Source: Ulva prolifera (taxonomy: Eukaryota > Chlorophyta > Ulvophyceae > Ulvales > Ulvaceae). Taken from it: a stretch of 64,000 nucleotides of DNA. The stretch lies in contig CM041199.1 of assembly GCA_023078555.1 (NCBI GenBank), positions 6,329,315-6,393,314 of the forward strand. Direction: 5' to 3'. How positions within the stretch are numbered: position 1 is the stretch's first letter; each line of letters starts with the position of its first letter. The position numbers were made by a program, and so were the translations under genes. The notes under the pieces are model-generated. The model searched no databases and was not told the DNA's origin. It saw only the letters and a list, made by a program, of their open reading frames with translations. Of the stretch, positions 1 through 12,300 are shown in pieces.

Positions 1-348
1 ACTGCTGTCAAGCGTGCGGCTGGGAACAGCTACCATCAGCTCCGCACAACAACCAGCCGCACGTGTGCTGTCGAGGCGGCATCTCTGACGTGAGGAGTCC
101 CAGGCCGAAAAAACAAGGTTCAGCAACGTGAACAGGCACGATGACCCGAGATATGACTGCACCTAGCTAGGGCACCTAGGGCACCAGTCCGCCGTGTACA
201 GGCGCCATATTCATTCCTGCATGGTGAATTCCATGTGTTGGATTTCACACCGACAGTCTTGTATGGGCGGCCCTGAACAAGGCTACAGATTGCACATCAT
301 CTCACACAGGCAGCTAGGTGCAGATGAGATCGAACTGCTGGCTGCAGA

Positions 349-350
<2 letters not shown>

Positions 351-381
<31 letters not shown>
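351..381. repeat. Poly-C homopolymer run, 31 bp
   Basis: An uninterrupted run of 31 C residues. Runs this long slip during replication and sequencing, so the length is unreliable. The only open frames across it are proline or glycine runs without other coding signs. Nothing else in 1-1,182 was recognised as a gene; short open frames there have no family resemblance. Confidence 0.9.
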
Positions 382-1182
382 ATGCCCCGGCCTCTGGCAC
401 CCAGGTAGCCACCTGTGCCCGCTGGAGGGGCACGGCACGCCCTCCAGCTGATCAACAGCAACAGGACGATTAAATCAAGCAGCTTCAGTCCTGTGTCAGG
501 ATGTGTTGCTGCAGATGTGCATACATTCAGCTCGTGCTTGGCATCGGGATGGATCGGGGAGCCGCTGAAGGTACGCCGCACTGACGTTCTGTGTGTGTAA
601 TTTACTATATACCTGGTACTAGTATGTGTGAGACCGCAGCGCCTCATAATCAGGGCGGAGTCGACATTTCCAAGCCGGGAAGCTTATACTTAATCACTAT
701 GTTGTATTGCTACAGACTGCCGTGTGCCGCTGCCAGCGTCGGCCTGTCGCTGCTGTTCCACGCATCACGGCACGACCCCGCCGCCCCTTCGCAGGTTCTC
801 AAGAGGAGATGGATCATGCCGATGAGGCGCATGCACTGCAGAGTGTTTCCGCTGCGCGTGGAGTGTGCGACGGCGGCGGCGGCCTGGAGGACATGCCATC
901 GTGCAGAGGTCCGTTTCGAGATCGCACCACATGCTCGCACGTCTGCACCGTCATCGCTGAAGGCAGTGAGATATACCGCAAGTTGGGAGCTATCATCTCA
1001 CGTGAGCAAGGGTTGCACTATGATTCGGGGCGCCAACTGTAGTAGTCCTGAGCCCAGGCTCAGCTATCTCGTCAGACTACATCTAGAATCTAGGTCTAGA
1101 ATTGAGTGTGTGAGAGCATGTTTGCTGCAATTGGGCACTTCAGGGCACATTCGGAACGGCAATTTGCACCGCAGGACATGGG

Positions 1183-1901
1183 GATATTTCTAGGGATGGC
1201 ACAGAGCCGAGGTGGGTGTTCATCTCGTCTCGAGCCGAGGTCTAGGTGGCACGAGATCAACCGAGGTGACCTAGGAATCGTACGAGTTGACCTAGGACTC
1301 GTACGATTTGACCTCGGACTCGTACGATTTGACCTCGGACTCGTACGATTCACCTCGGATTGCACTATCTCACCTCGGATCGGGAGTGCAGGCATGTACA
1401 AATCAGCACTACGCTTGTTCAATCAACATATAGCATTGCAATGCAATACAGTAGATATACAAACCTTACAATAGTCATTCAATTGATTCCACCTCCCTCT
1501 GTGCATCCTCATGTGCAAGTGCCTCCATGTCTGCTACTAAAACCTGCTCACCACAGGCTTCCACCACAGATGCATTTCTGTACTGTGCGACAAACACCAT
1601 CCATGCCGGGCAATTGTTTAATTCAAGTGTAGGCTCGCCAGTGGTAATCAATGTGAGTAATTTAATTATAGTTTGTTCATGCCCTGGGCTTGTGCACCTG
1701 TCTCCGCAATATGTGGTCTCCAATCAGTGTCTAGTAGTGCGTCTGAGACTTAAAGCAGTGTTCGACATAACGGGACCTAGACCCCATCCGAGGTGGGCCA
1801 TTTTTTCACCTCGGCCTCGGTACGAGACTCGTACCGAGTTCATTGACCTCGGACTAGAACGAGGTCCTCGACCTCGCCTTTGTGCCATCCCTAGATATTT
1901 C
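1183..1901. mobile_element. Non-autonomous hAT-type DNA transposon with 8-bp target duplication
   Basis: The element is 1,191-1,893 (703 bp). It starts TAGGGATGGCACAGAGCCGA and ends with the near-exact inverse (CTTTGTGCCATCCCTA), and it is flanked by a perfect 8-bp direct repeat GATATTTC at 1,183-1,190 and 1,894-1,901. A TAGGGATGGCA-like terminus together with an 8-bp duplication is the established signature of the hAT superfamily. No transposase is recognisable inside. A minus-strand frame of 82 codons (1,475-1,723) is open but matches nothing I know, so the copy is non-autonomous. Subterminal CCGAGGT/ACCTCGG motifs recur in both arms, as is usual for transposase-binding repeats. Confidence 0.85.
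1268..1350. repeat. 21-bp minisatellite inside the hAT element
   Basis: About four tandem copies of a 21-bp unit of the type GACCTCGGACTCGTACGATTT start at 1,268, 1,289, 1,310 and 1,331, with a degenerate fifth start at 1,351. The unit carries the CCTCGG and CGTACG motifs that also occur near the other end of the element. It is probably a subterminal repeat that expanded; translation gives a 7-residue repeat of no evident meaning. Confidence 0.8.
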
Positions 1902-1963
1902 GCAATAAAAGGCATGCTACCCGCACACGCCATCGCCGTCTCCCCACACAGCATATCGTTCGC

Positions 1964-2087
1964 CTGTACACTAGTGTTGGGTCGCTTTTCAGCATTTCCA
2001 GGACTGACGCCCCCAAATTAGATCTGAATATTCGGAATTATTCTATGCACATGTGTTCGGGCCCGATGACCCAACACAGGTGTACAC
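1964..2087 (+). mobile_element. hAT-type MITE, copy 1 of a ~100-bp family
   Basis: The element is 1,972-2,079 (108 bp), with ends TAGTGTTGGGTCGC and GACCCAACACAG. It is flanked by CTGTACAC (1,964-1,971) and GTGTACAC (2,080-2,087), a 7-of-8 match. The inner sequence, including ATTAGATCTGAATATTCGGA, is shared with copies at 3,891, 9,392, 50,560 and 61,092. Confidence 0.8.
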
Positions 2088-2263
2088 CCATGTGTGTGTG
2101 TGTCCTAAGGACAACTGTGAAGGCGCATGAAGCACCGCACGTATACGTTCCGCACGCACACCAAGCACAGGATCTCTGCTCACGCGCGCCACCGCCGTCT
2201 CGCCGCACTGAACATCGCCCATATGGGCATACACTCACGTGGTGTGCGACACTCGCTGCTTTT

Positions 2264-2381
2264 GCGGTGCATGCTGCCCGCCTCGCTGCCTTTGTCCTTG
2301 CACCATACAACATCGCCCACACACCCATGTGTGGGTGCAGTTGTATTACAAGGACAAAGTCGGAGTGGCCGGTAGCACCGC
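2264..2381. mobile_element. Small terminal-inverted-repeat element (GCGGTGC...GCACCGC family)
   Basis: Arms of about 32 bp face each other: GCGGTGC ... CTTTGTCCTTG on the left and CAAGGACAAAG ... GCACCGC on the right, with a few mismatches. The interior holds a small palindrome ACACCCATGTGTGGGTG. The same arm sequence recurs at 14,629-15,052, and as single arms near 8,030-8,065 and 46,011-46,056. No coding capacity and no clear target duplication are seen. The rest of 2,382-3,309 holds CA/TG-rich and GCATGCATG-rich sequence and no gene I can support. Confidence 0.6.
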
Positions 2382-3309
2382 CAGGGCAACGCACAAGCAA
2401 GGCAGCGGCACGATGTATGCCCAGCAGGAGAGCACCACGTCGAACCCCCCCGAGCACAGCGCCCAATCACAACACGCACCCAGACACAGTGCACAATCAC
2501 AGCATGGCAGAGCCTCACCGAACACGCACCCACGTACCCAGCACACCCACGCACCCGCCCCCTCTCCAGTCCCGCACACACGCAGCCCCGCGCGCCCTCA
2601 CGCAGTGGGTGCATATATGCACACATTGCGCACATATATGTGTGCTCGTGTGAGAGTGGATGTCAGAATTTTGTAGTATTTTGTGTTTGTGAGCGCCCAT
2701 TGGCTCCTCTGTAACGTTGTGATTGTGCAGCACTCCCACATGTGGCCAGCCACTGCATGGGGCATGCATGCATCATAGGTACATTTCATGCATGTGCACA
2801 GCGGTGTTGAGGAGGCTGAACTCGGCTCCACGTCACGGGTCGTCACAGCTCGCAGACGCTAGCGCTAGCCCCGAGCGCGCGCTCACAGCGGCTATTACAT
2901 GGGTGCCTCAAAGCCACATGAACATACAGTGTGTGGCAGTCTTGAAAACATTCAGCTCATTCGTGTCATGCCAATGTTTACATTACAACACATCAAACTT
3001 TGTGTGCGTATGATGCACAAGAACAGCGGAAGTTCCGCTGCGGACACACGCCACGTCGGTCAAAAACTCTGTGCATTCAGCCTCGTGAGTCATCCCAGAA
3101 CGCAGCCCTTGGACTCTGACTTTTGCGGCAAAAAAATCGATTGCCATCTATAGCTATTAGCACTGCTGTCCCGATGTGCTGGGGCGTACGTCGCACATTG
3201 CTAACGCGAATACTTACGTGCAGCGGCACCGGGTGCAGAGCGGTCGCGATATTGATATCGCGGCATCGACAGCGATCTCTGGCGAGCGCGCGGCATCTGG
3301 AGGTAGAAG

Positions 3310-6300
3310 ATGTCAAACCTGGCCAGCTTCCGGACATCGTCTCGGTCCCGGCGCACAGCAGCGAGATCTATGCTGAGATTACTGCTACTTGCCCTGGCGC
3401 TGGGCGTTGCGGATTGGATATCGAGATGTACAGCTTCTGAGCTGCCACGAGGAGGTATGCAGGTGTGGGATATTGCTGGATATTTGTGCTGAGTAGACTC
3501 TTAACAGGGGCATCAGACCTGGTGCTGCTGTCCAGTATTCACCTGCAATGACCATGGTCATGCATGATCTGCCCTGATGTGCTGATTGCACGTGCCCAGC
3601 GGCTGAGATAGACCTGGATGCATCATGGCTGTGCACACCGTTTCTGCAGCAGGCACTGACACTGTCTGAAGCAAACCTGACTTGATAATCAGGTTATAGC
3701 GAAAGCGAACCTACACAAAGTGAAGTGAGACCTTGGGCTGAGCACCACTCAAGGCCTCTCTAGATGCACTGACCGATGGCATGCAAGCTTTCGCATGCAA
3801 GCTTTCGCATCCTTTGACATCAGCCTCTCTGACCTCCTGCACTTTTGATGATACGGCAGTGCTGCCATGGTGGTGTGGGTGGGTGATTCTCAGTGTTGGG
3901 TCGACTTGCGGCATTTCCAGGGCTGCCACCAACAAAATTAAACCTGAATATTGGGAATTGTTACATATGATCGGGCCCGAGGACCCAACAGTGATTCTAG
4001 GCACCCGGTGGTAGCTCTTCCAAGACATCCCGGCTGCTTCGACTGCCTGACTCTTGTTCTGGCTAGGGCTGACCTCTAAGCTTTTCTGCGGGTGTGGGAG
4101 GTCGAAGCAGTCACGGGGAGACGGGGCTATCATGCACAAGCCTGATTGGTTAACAACTGGCGCCGTCTCTTCGACATGCATGTACCTGTGCACCGGTATA
4201 GCGCGGAACTGGGACTCCCTAGGCCTGCCGGGTTTACTTTGCAGTGCTCAAAGCTGAAGGTGACCCTTCCACCTGAGTCCGAATAGAGACCTGACGCGAT
4301 GAGAGTGGCCGGCGACCGCGAGATCCGCACAAATTCCGAAGGGCCGGTGCATGTGCAGGTCCATCCTCCACCCGGCGCCATCGGCTCGGCACTCCGGCGC
4401 CTGCAGGCAGACACCGAGACGCCTGTGGACGCGTTTGCCGAGGCCGACATCACCGTGGTTACGACTGCGGCGGAGCTGCAGGCGGCCGTGGCCACAGGGG
4501 CGCGGGATGTGCAGCTGCGCGGCCACGTCGACCTCTCCACCCTTGCCCCCTCCTTCACCGGAAACAGCACCAGCGTCGGCATTGTCACCATCCTAGGCGC
4601 GCTGAAGCCCTCGACTCGCTCGATCCGGGTGCGCCTCTGCACGCATGCGCACCATGTATGTCTATGCACTGATCCCCTCCTTCGTTCGGCAGCATCAGGC
4701 CACCAACGGGCATGCCCGTGGTGCCACAAAAACGAATCCTGTACATGTGTGCGAGTTCCATCGACATGTTTGCTCTGCTGTGGTTCCGTCCACTAGTACC
4801 GCTGGCGGTGGCTCTGGTGTTGCTGTTCATGTGCGGCGACCAGGTGCGGCTGCCTACATCCGGCTCTGTCCCTGACATGCAAAATGCATGCATAGTTGAA
4901 GCTAGTCTGCCGAGGCTGCCAGTGCATCCTGAGGCAGAAGTGCTGAGTGTGTAGCGCAGGTGTGTAGGGCAGGTGTGCACATGCGTGTACGTGCAGTGTA
5001 GATCTGTGCCATGGTTGCACCTATGCAAAACCCTTTTCACCGCCGAGACGGAAGTCATACGCACTCGTTGCATGCATACACAGCTAGCCAGCGACAACGT
5101 GCATGTACTGGACGTGATTTTGCATACACATACCAGCAAGGGGCTGCTGCGCAGAGGCCAAAGCATGCACTGGTGATGAGTGTCGATCAGCCAAACAATT
5201 ACGCCTTGTTTGAGCTGAAATAGACACTGGAAGCCGTTGTCTGACGGCCGCGGAACTCCTGGATCACGGGCCTCGTCCCACTGACGACTGCGAGCCCGCG
5301 CGTGCAGGGCAACTGCACGGAGCCGCCGCCGCCGATTGCCGAGCTCGGCCTGTCCGGGCCGCCGCTGCAGTGGCAGGCCCCGCAGTGCCTCATTATCGCG
5401 GACAGCTCCCTCTTTCTCGTGTGGAGCCGGCTGTGGCTGGACGCGCTGTACCTGCGGGCCCGGCCTTCCCGCTGGTACCTCTTCCATTTCATCGCGGCTA
5501 CCGGTGCCGTGTCTACGGCGGACGTGTACGGCACACGCCTGCGCTTCCAAGGCGATGGGCGGTGGAACACGACCGCGATTGACTCCGCCGCGGGGGCGCG
5601 CGTCTACATCCAAGGTGACCCATCTGCTGTCCCTGCTAGGCCTGCCATATAGGCGGGTCTGTGGCCTGAGAACTGTAGAATCCGAACCAGGGTTGCCCCA
5701 GATCGGGTCGCATGATCTGGGGCTGGGATCCAAGTGAATGTCTCATGAGCATGAAGGCACCTGCGGCGATTGCGACGGGTTCAGCGATCGCGAGCAGCAT
5801 CTCCCGGCTCTAGCATTGAAAATGCTCATAATCATGAGGTTATTGATACCTACAACATTGAAAATGGGGCTGAAACGTCCCCTATGTATTGTAGCTAGTC
5901 ACATATGCATGGCGTGCTGCTGGGCCCGGGCGTAAACGGCACTGCCAGTCATGATGGTATAGGCCGCAGCAGGCATGGAGGCCATGTCAGTGCTCGCACG
6001 TGTGACTATGCATGTGCACAATGAACGACGTCATGCAATGATGCCGTAAATGGCCAAAGTCCACGGAAGTACGCGCCCCAATGCTAGACAGCGCCGCGCA
6101 TGGCTGCAGACAGCTCGTTCGACAGCGTCGGCGGCGAGACCCCGACCGTGACAGCCGTCGGGGCCGCCGTCGTCCTCAACCGCACCACCTTCTCCAACGT
6201 GCAGCAGCGCTCCGCGGCGCGGGACTTCTCTGACCCACAGCTCGGAGGCCCTCTCGCCGGGGAGCACCAGGCGGACGGCCTGCATGTTGTCTCCGGCCGC

Positions 6301-9300
6301 ACCGCCTCGCTCGTGACCCTGGTGCGCTCTCTGCAGCCCATCGCAATGCCAAGCATCAGTGGCTGCTAGCTCCCTTGCCCGTAGCGCTCGCTGGCAGAGC
6401 AGGTCCAGTGCGATCTTTGGTATTGCACTCGACAACCACAAGGTACTCTGGCTCGTGTATGTGCATGATTGCTGATGGAAGTACAAGTATATATACGTAT
6501 ATACTACTGCTTTGGACACGCCTGCTTGGAACATGCCTACGGCTCCATGCTCGTTGTAGAGGACGTTCGAGCTTAGCCTGCGGTTCCCTACGGGCGCAGA
6601 GCGGGTGTGTGAATGTCTGTGCAGGACGCCACCTACTCAAACGTCTCCGCAGTCAACCTGTTCTGGGCGTTCGACGATGGCCTCGCGGTGGCTGATGGCA
6701 CTACAGGCGCTGACGATGGCGTGTACACGCCGGAGCGGGGCTCGGCGGAGCGAGCAGCCAACCTGACCGCGCTCGCCCGCCTGCCTCCGGCGCGGGTCGT
6801 GCCGCCGGGTCCTGAAGATGCTTGGTTTGCCATCGCTAGGAGCCAGCTGGTGATTTGCCTACCATCCACCTGGCCTCCGTGGCTTCACAATGTTTCGCAG
6901 TGCATGGCGCAAGCAAACCAGCCTCATGGCTCACAGATTTGTAAGGCGTCGTGCTCAGCTGACTGGGGGCAACCATGCAGCTGTACATACATGTTCCCCC
7001 TGTGAACCATGCAGCGGTGGTGCCTACATGCATGTGCCAGTAATGCTCATCGCACTTGATATCCTCTTGAAGTAAGCTGTGCAGTAGTACTACAGTACAT
7101 AGTATCGCCAGCTGCGGGGACATCAACACCAGCTGCCGCAGCAGGGCCATCCAACACGTGCACAGGGACTGCATGTACAGCCAGTGAGTCCAGCTGCACA
7201 CCAGCAGGGCCACATGCCGATCATCAGTCTTTAGGCAACTAACCATTACAAGCATGCTGGTACAGGCTGTCAGCGCCGTGACCCCAGAGCAGTATCAGCC
7301 CGCGCCGGACCCCCCGCCAAACCCGCCTCCGGCCCCCGCGCCCGCGGTGCCAGGGGATGCCGAGCCGCAGGTGGCCGCGGTGTATTCGCCGGCGCAGTTC
7401 CAGCACGCGTTCCGCACCGGCGCCCGGGACATCGAGGTCCGGGAGCACCTCGACCTCCGCACCCTCGCTGGTGGCGCGCTGGCGTGGCAGGACACGGAGG
7501 CGAACATCGGCGCCGTGCCGGGGACAATCCGGTCGATTCGGGTACGAGGCCGAGCGGCTGGTACATTCAGTATCACACAACCGTGACCGGGTCAAAACAT
7601 ATATGTTTATACACAGCACCTCAAGCTGTCCCACGAGAGCGTGCACACAGTGCGCAGTACACATAGCCGGGCGGCAGAGGTATATACACCCTCTATATAT
7701 AAATATATACTGTCTATAGTATAGATAACGTCCACTACATATGCAGCTGACTCGTGTGTTGGGCTGTGCATGCCGCAGGCCCCGCGGCAGTCATGAGCAT
7801 ACATGTGCAGTCGGAATGAAGATCTTGTCTGGTTTGTTATAAAGTGCGTTTTGGGTTCCTGGAACACGCGTGTTTCAACCAAGGCCCTCATCCGGCGGTT
7901 GCGTTGCAAAACACGTATGTAGCCTGGCTGCGGCCGGGGCGGGTGCTGACGTGTGCAGTTGCATGGGTGTGTTGGCGTGTGCTGCGTGTTGCTGATTGCG
8001 TGGGTGTGCGGCTGTTGCCCCCTGGGTGTTGCCCGCGGTGCTACCTGCCTCGCTCTGTCCTTGTAACACATATACCCTGCAGGACACCTGGTACTGTTCA
8101 TGCATTGATATCAAAACACTGCCCATCAGTCCGCCTGTCTTTGTACCCTTGAAATCAACCCGACCACTACATTTCATCGTGGCCGATCATGCGTACAGGT
8201 CACTCACCAGCGCAATCCTGCTCCCCAACCGCGAGACATATATCCATTCAACTTGCCCGACCACCCAAACTTCGTTCGGTGGGCATGCAGGGCAGGTGCG
8301 AGCAGCAGCCTCCTCGCAACCTCACAGCAGCCGGCCTGGGGCTCAACCTGCAGCACCCGCAGCCCTGGGCCGCGCCGCGCTGCGTCCTCATCACCCCCGA
8401 GACCCTCTTTGCCGTCGAGCGGCCCGGCCTGTGGCTCGACGCACTCCACATCCAGATCGCCCCCCTCCCCACAGTCTCAGACGGCGGAGACTATGATGCC
8501 GACGATGCGGCAGGCGGCGCCTTGGGCTACCTGGAGACAGTGACGGTGAAGCAGTGGGGGTCCGTGTACATCACCGACGTCGTGATTCAAGGCGACAGGG
8601 CCACAAGCGCGGTCGGCATCTCCGCCGAGGCGTCGAGAGTGGGCGTGTTCGTCAAAGGTGTCACGCCATCTAGTAGTTTCACGTGTGCATTGGCGTATCG
8701 GGAAGTGCTTTCACACGTAGGGGCTGGGGTGGCTACTGGTGGAAGGACTACAAGCATGCCTTTCAGGCCATGTGTATTCGCACAGGCCTAGGGCTGCGTG
8801 CGTGGACCCCGCCCCTCCAACTGCGCACACTATGGCATGCTTCAAAGTCCTCCCCTTGCCCTGACCGCCGGGAGCTGCTATCTCCGTGCTGCTCCAAAGA
8901 TTGACCTGTTCAACGGCAAGGCGATAGTGATGGCCTTGCGGGAAGCAGCAGCGCTGGGTTTGGCTGCTGTCCCACCGGCTCACGTTCTCACCTGCTGTAT
9001 ACCTCTCAAATGCCTGAGGCCCTCAGAACAACCATACAATCGCCGACATGTGCGATGAAGTGCTCCTGAATGTGCAGGGTCAGTGTTCTCGTACCTGCGC
9101 GGCCTCCCAGTCAACGGCGTCGCCATGTTCGTGTGGGACACGGCCGCCGTGTTCGACTCGTGCACATTCAAGCGCCTCTCGCAGCCGCCGCCGACCGTCG
9201 TCGATGAGCGGCCGCTGACGATGCGGGAGGGCCTGCCGGGGGTGCTCTCTGTGCGGGGCCTCAACGGGAGCCTGGTCCTGCGGAACAGCTCCTTCGTCGC

Positions 9301-12300
9301 GCCTCGCACCCCGTGGCCAGTCACGACGTTCTACGGAGGCAGTGTGTTCAGCGATGACGAGGAGCTGGCGGTGCGGACCTCTGCTGTGCACCAGTGCGGG
9401 GTCGCTTGGCTGCGTTTTCAGGGCTGCCACCCAGAAATTAGACCTGAATATTCGGAATTGTTACGCATGATCGGGCCCGACGCTGCTGTGCACATGCCGC
9501 CGGTAGACTGCTAGTGTACCGTTGAGCGCTGCGGCAGTGCACGTGAAATCAAAGCTGGCGCCGGGCCCTGCGGCTTCTGCTGTGGCTGTAGCTATATATA
9601 TGATGATGATGATGATATAGATATATCCTCAGGTTGTGTACACAGGCACGAACGCTGCCAGGACATAGTTTAGTACTTGAACCTGCTTCAGACTCACGTG
9701 TGTTTTAGACTGTGCAAACATGACCTGGCCATGGGCACTCGAGCTACAAGTATGCATGTGATCGTGGCAGACGAGCCCCTGCGACTGATCCGATGAGAGA
9801 CCACAACCCAATCTCCGGAACCATCAGAGCCTCAGCAGGCAGCTTCAATGCGCACTACATCCACACAGGAGCTGCACGCCGATCCCAGCCTTGGCCTGTG
9901 GCGAGCTGTCAGATGCATGCACATGTCACCTGTAGACACGGCATGCATGCCGCGGACGCAAATGGCAGATTTCCCTTCCCAGAAACATCACTCCGCGTGT
10001 CATTGCAGACTGTCGGGACGTATTCGTACGAGATTTCCCCTCCACAGCCTCTATCGGAGCTCTCTAAACACACCGCCCCGGGCCGCCGTGCCAGCCTCGG
10101 GCTGCTGGCGGAGGATGACCCCTGGTTCGTTGCGACCCGCAAGGTGCGTACGCGCATGCTACACCAATGTAGTTGGACAGCTCACCATCGCATGTTTCTG
10201 GCAGTAACCTGCTACAGGTCCCCCCGTCAGCTTCAGGGCAAGTGCTTTGTCATTGCAGACTACACACTCAACGGTCTCACATGACTCTCACAGCTGCAGC
10301 CCAAGCATGCGCGCTGGATGCAATGTATAACACGTATTCCACGTGGAACCTCTGCAAAGACGCACTAGGTACCTGTACCGCTGGCCAGTGGCAGGTGTTG
10401 CAGACGGCTTCGGCACTGCCAGGAATACATATGTACGAATGGAATCAGAGGGTACAATGTCCCCAGTGCCTGAAACGTACACGCACCAGATACATGCCTT
10501 CGCCAATGCATGTGATCTCACAGCGGATATTCGTTCTCATAAATACCGCATATTGATGCAGGCTCTGGAGTCGCCAGACAGGGCCCAGTACGACCCGAAC
10601 TTCCCGCTCCACGATGCCGCTGCCATCACTGCCAACAGCAGTATTGTGCCTGTGCCTGGCCCCGAGATCGAGCGTGGTGGCAGCTCGGGGCTGGCTACAT
10701 CAGCCGTCGTCTCGCTCGCGGTGGGCTGTTCCGCAGGGCTGCTGCTCGTGCTGGGGTTGCTTCTGCTGGTGGCACAGAGGCGGCGCAGGCGTCGTGGCTT
10801 CAAGGGTCGCCGGGCGCTGGCCTCGCATAGCACCGACCTTGAGGTGTGCATTGTCGTACCTGCCAACAACATGCTAAATGCTGTAGTGCTTTCAAAGCTG
10901 CCATTCGGGCTGACTCTGTGCTTGTGATCTGGGCGCCCAGCCGGCTAGCCTAGCCGCTAGGTGAGTCGAAGAAAGCATGTAACTTTCCAGGGGTACGAAA
11001 GCTGAATTTTTGGGCGATTGAGCATCAATCGAATTCTTTGCGGTGTCCACAGTTCTTTCCGCAACTGCCAAGTATGTACACTGGCAGCTATGTAAAGTGA
11101 TTTTGCATGTCGTCAAGGCAAAGCTGCCTATCCACAACCGTGCAGCCCAAGGGTGTCTCTTCAACGCATCCAGCGTTTGCAAGTGCAGCTCTCTTGCAGA
11201 ATGAGCACAGGGTGGACGGCGGCAATGCAAACGGGAAGGGTGCGACGGCGGCGCCGCTGAGCGTGGAATTCTCTAGCGCACCCTCCCCCGACCTGTCGGC
11301 GGCGGACCGAGACCCTCGAGTCTCCCTCAACGCTTCCACAGTCACTGCTACATCGGTCACGACAATGACCAAGCAGGACTGGACGGACTTCCAGAGGTGC
11401 ACGCACTTGCTTCTGTTCACAATTTCTGGCTTTGGCTGCTGTTGCCAGTCGCACAGCGACCTGATCCTTGTGGCACAATATAAATTAGAGCTGACTGCGT
11501 ATCAAATGCTTCACTGCAGCATGTAAAGCATGGTTGGGTCGAGCCCGATCCCCCGATGTCGGGATTGTTCAAATTGGGCCTGATAAATCGGGAATTTTCG
11601 GCTAGATCCGGATAAGCAAATTGAATATTTAGGGATGTCTACAACTGGACGCACATTGTAAAGATGGTAGACGTAGATCTCTGTGTTTGGACTGACGCTT
11701 GCTTTGCGCATCCAACAGCCCTGGCGACAACTAGATGACGGACGCATGTGCAGCAAATCACAAGTTCGCATATGTGCGTGCCAGTAGACAAACGTACTTG
11801 TTCACACAGAGCAGATTCATGGAGGCGGCCATGCAGGCTGGCACGGGAGGCAGGGTCGGCCCTTGATGAGCTGGAGGTGGCATTGGACGCGATGTACAGC
11901 ATGCAGGCGCCCTTCCGCTACCGCTACATGCTCCAGTCCTCTGTCTACCGCCGCATCGGTGGCCAGGGCGTCGTGCAGATCGCGGACATCGCCGGCACGC
12001 ATGACCGGGTGCGCTGCTGCTGCATGCAGTGTCTGTCAATCGTATCGCGTGCCATTTCCGCGTGATCTGACGCTGCTGTACGCCGGGTCGACGTCCCCGG
12101 TTGGAGGCCCCACTGGTATCAGAATTAAATGTTCAGCAATCAAGTAGCGAGATATCGATACATGTCTCTGAGAAAGGCAGCTCATGACCGTCACTGGACA
12201 AGCGGACAGCAGCACGGCGCCGCGGGTTCACATTAACTTCATGCAGGCGGCGATCAAGTTCTACCTCGACGCCGCAGCCTACCGGCGGGAGCGGAAGCTC

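Larger units (their letters stand above)
7266..10143 (+). other. Gene A ectodomain module 2 (exons 6-9)
   Basis: This is a second copy of the module in the same exon order. A Pro-rich linker precedes VYSPAQFQHAFRTGARDIEV, followed by RPGLWLDALHIQIAP and VYITDVVIQGD, then AVFDSCTFK with SLVLRNSSF, then DDPWFVATRK. Exon ends fall in the same phases as module 1 (0, 1, 0, 0), so the receptor arose by duplication of a four-exon block. A MITE copy lies directly after exon 8. Confidence 0.78.

Noticed and set aside
194-647. Open frames with poly-Pro or poly-Gly over the C run
   Set aside because: They owe their length to the homopolymer and show no other coding sign.
4585-5733. 382-codon open frame on the minus strand
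   Set aside because: It runs antisense across gene A exons and introns with no family resemblance; the plus-strand exons have clear motifs and splice sites.
11530-11605. Possible further MITE copy (TTGGGTCGAGCCCGATC)
   Set aside because: Similarity is limited to a short GGGTCG/CCCGAT string, with no matching right end.
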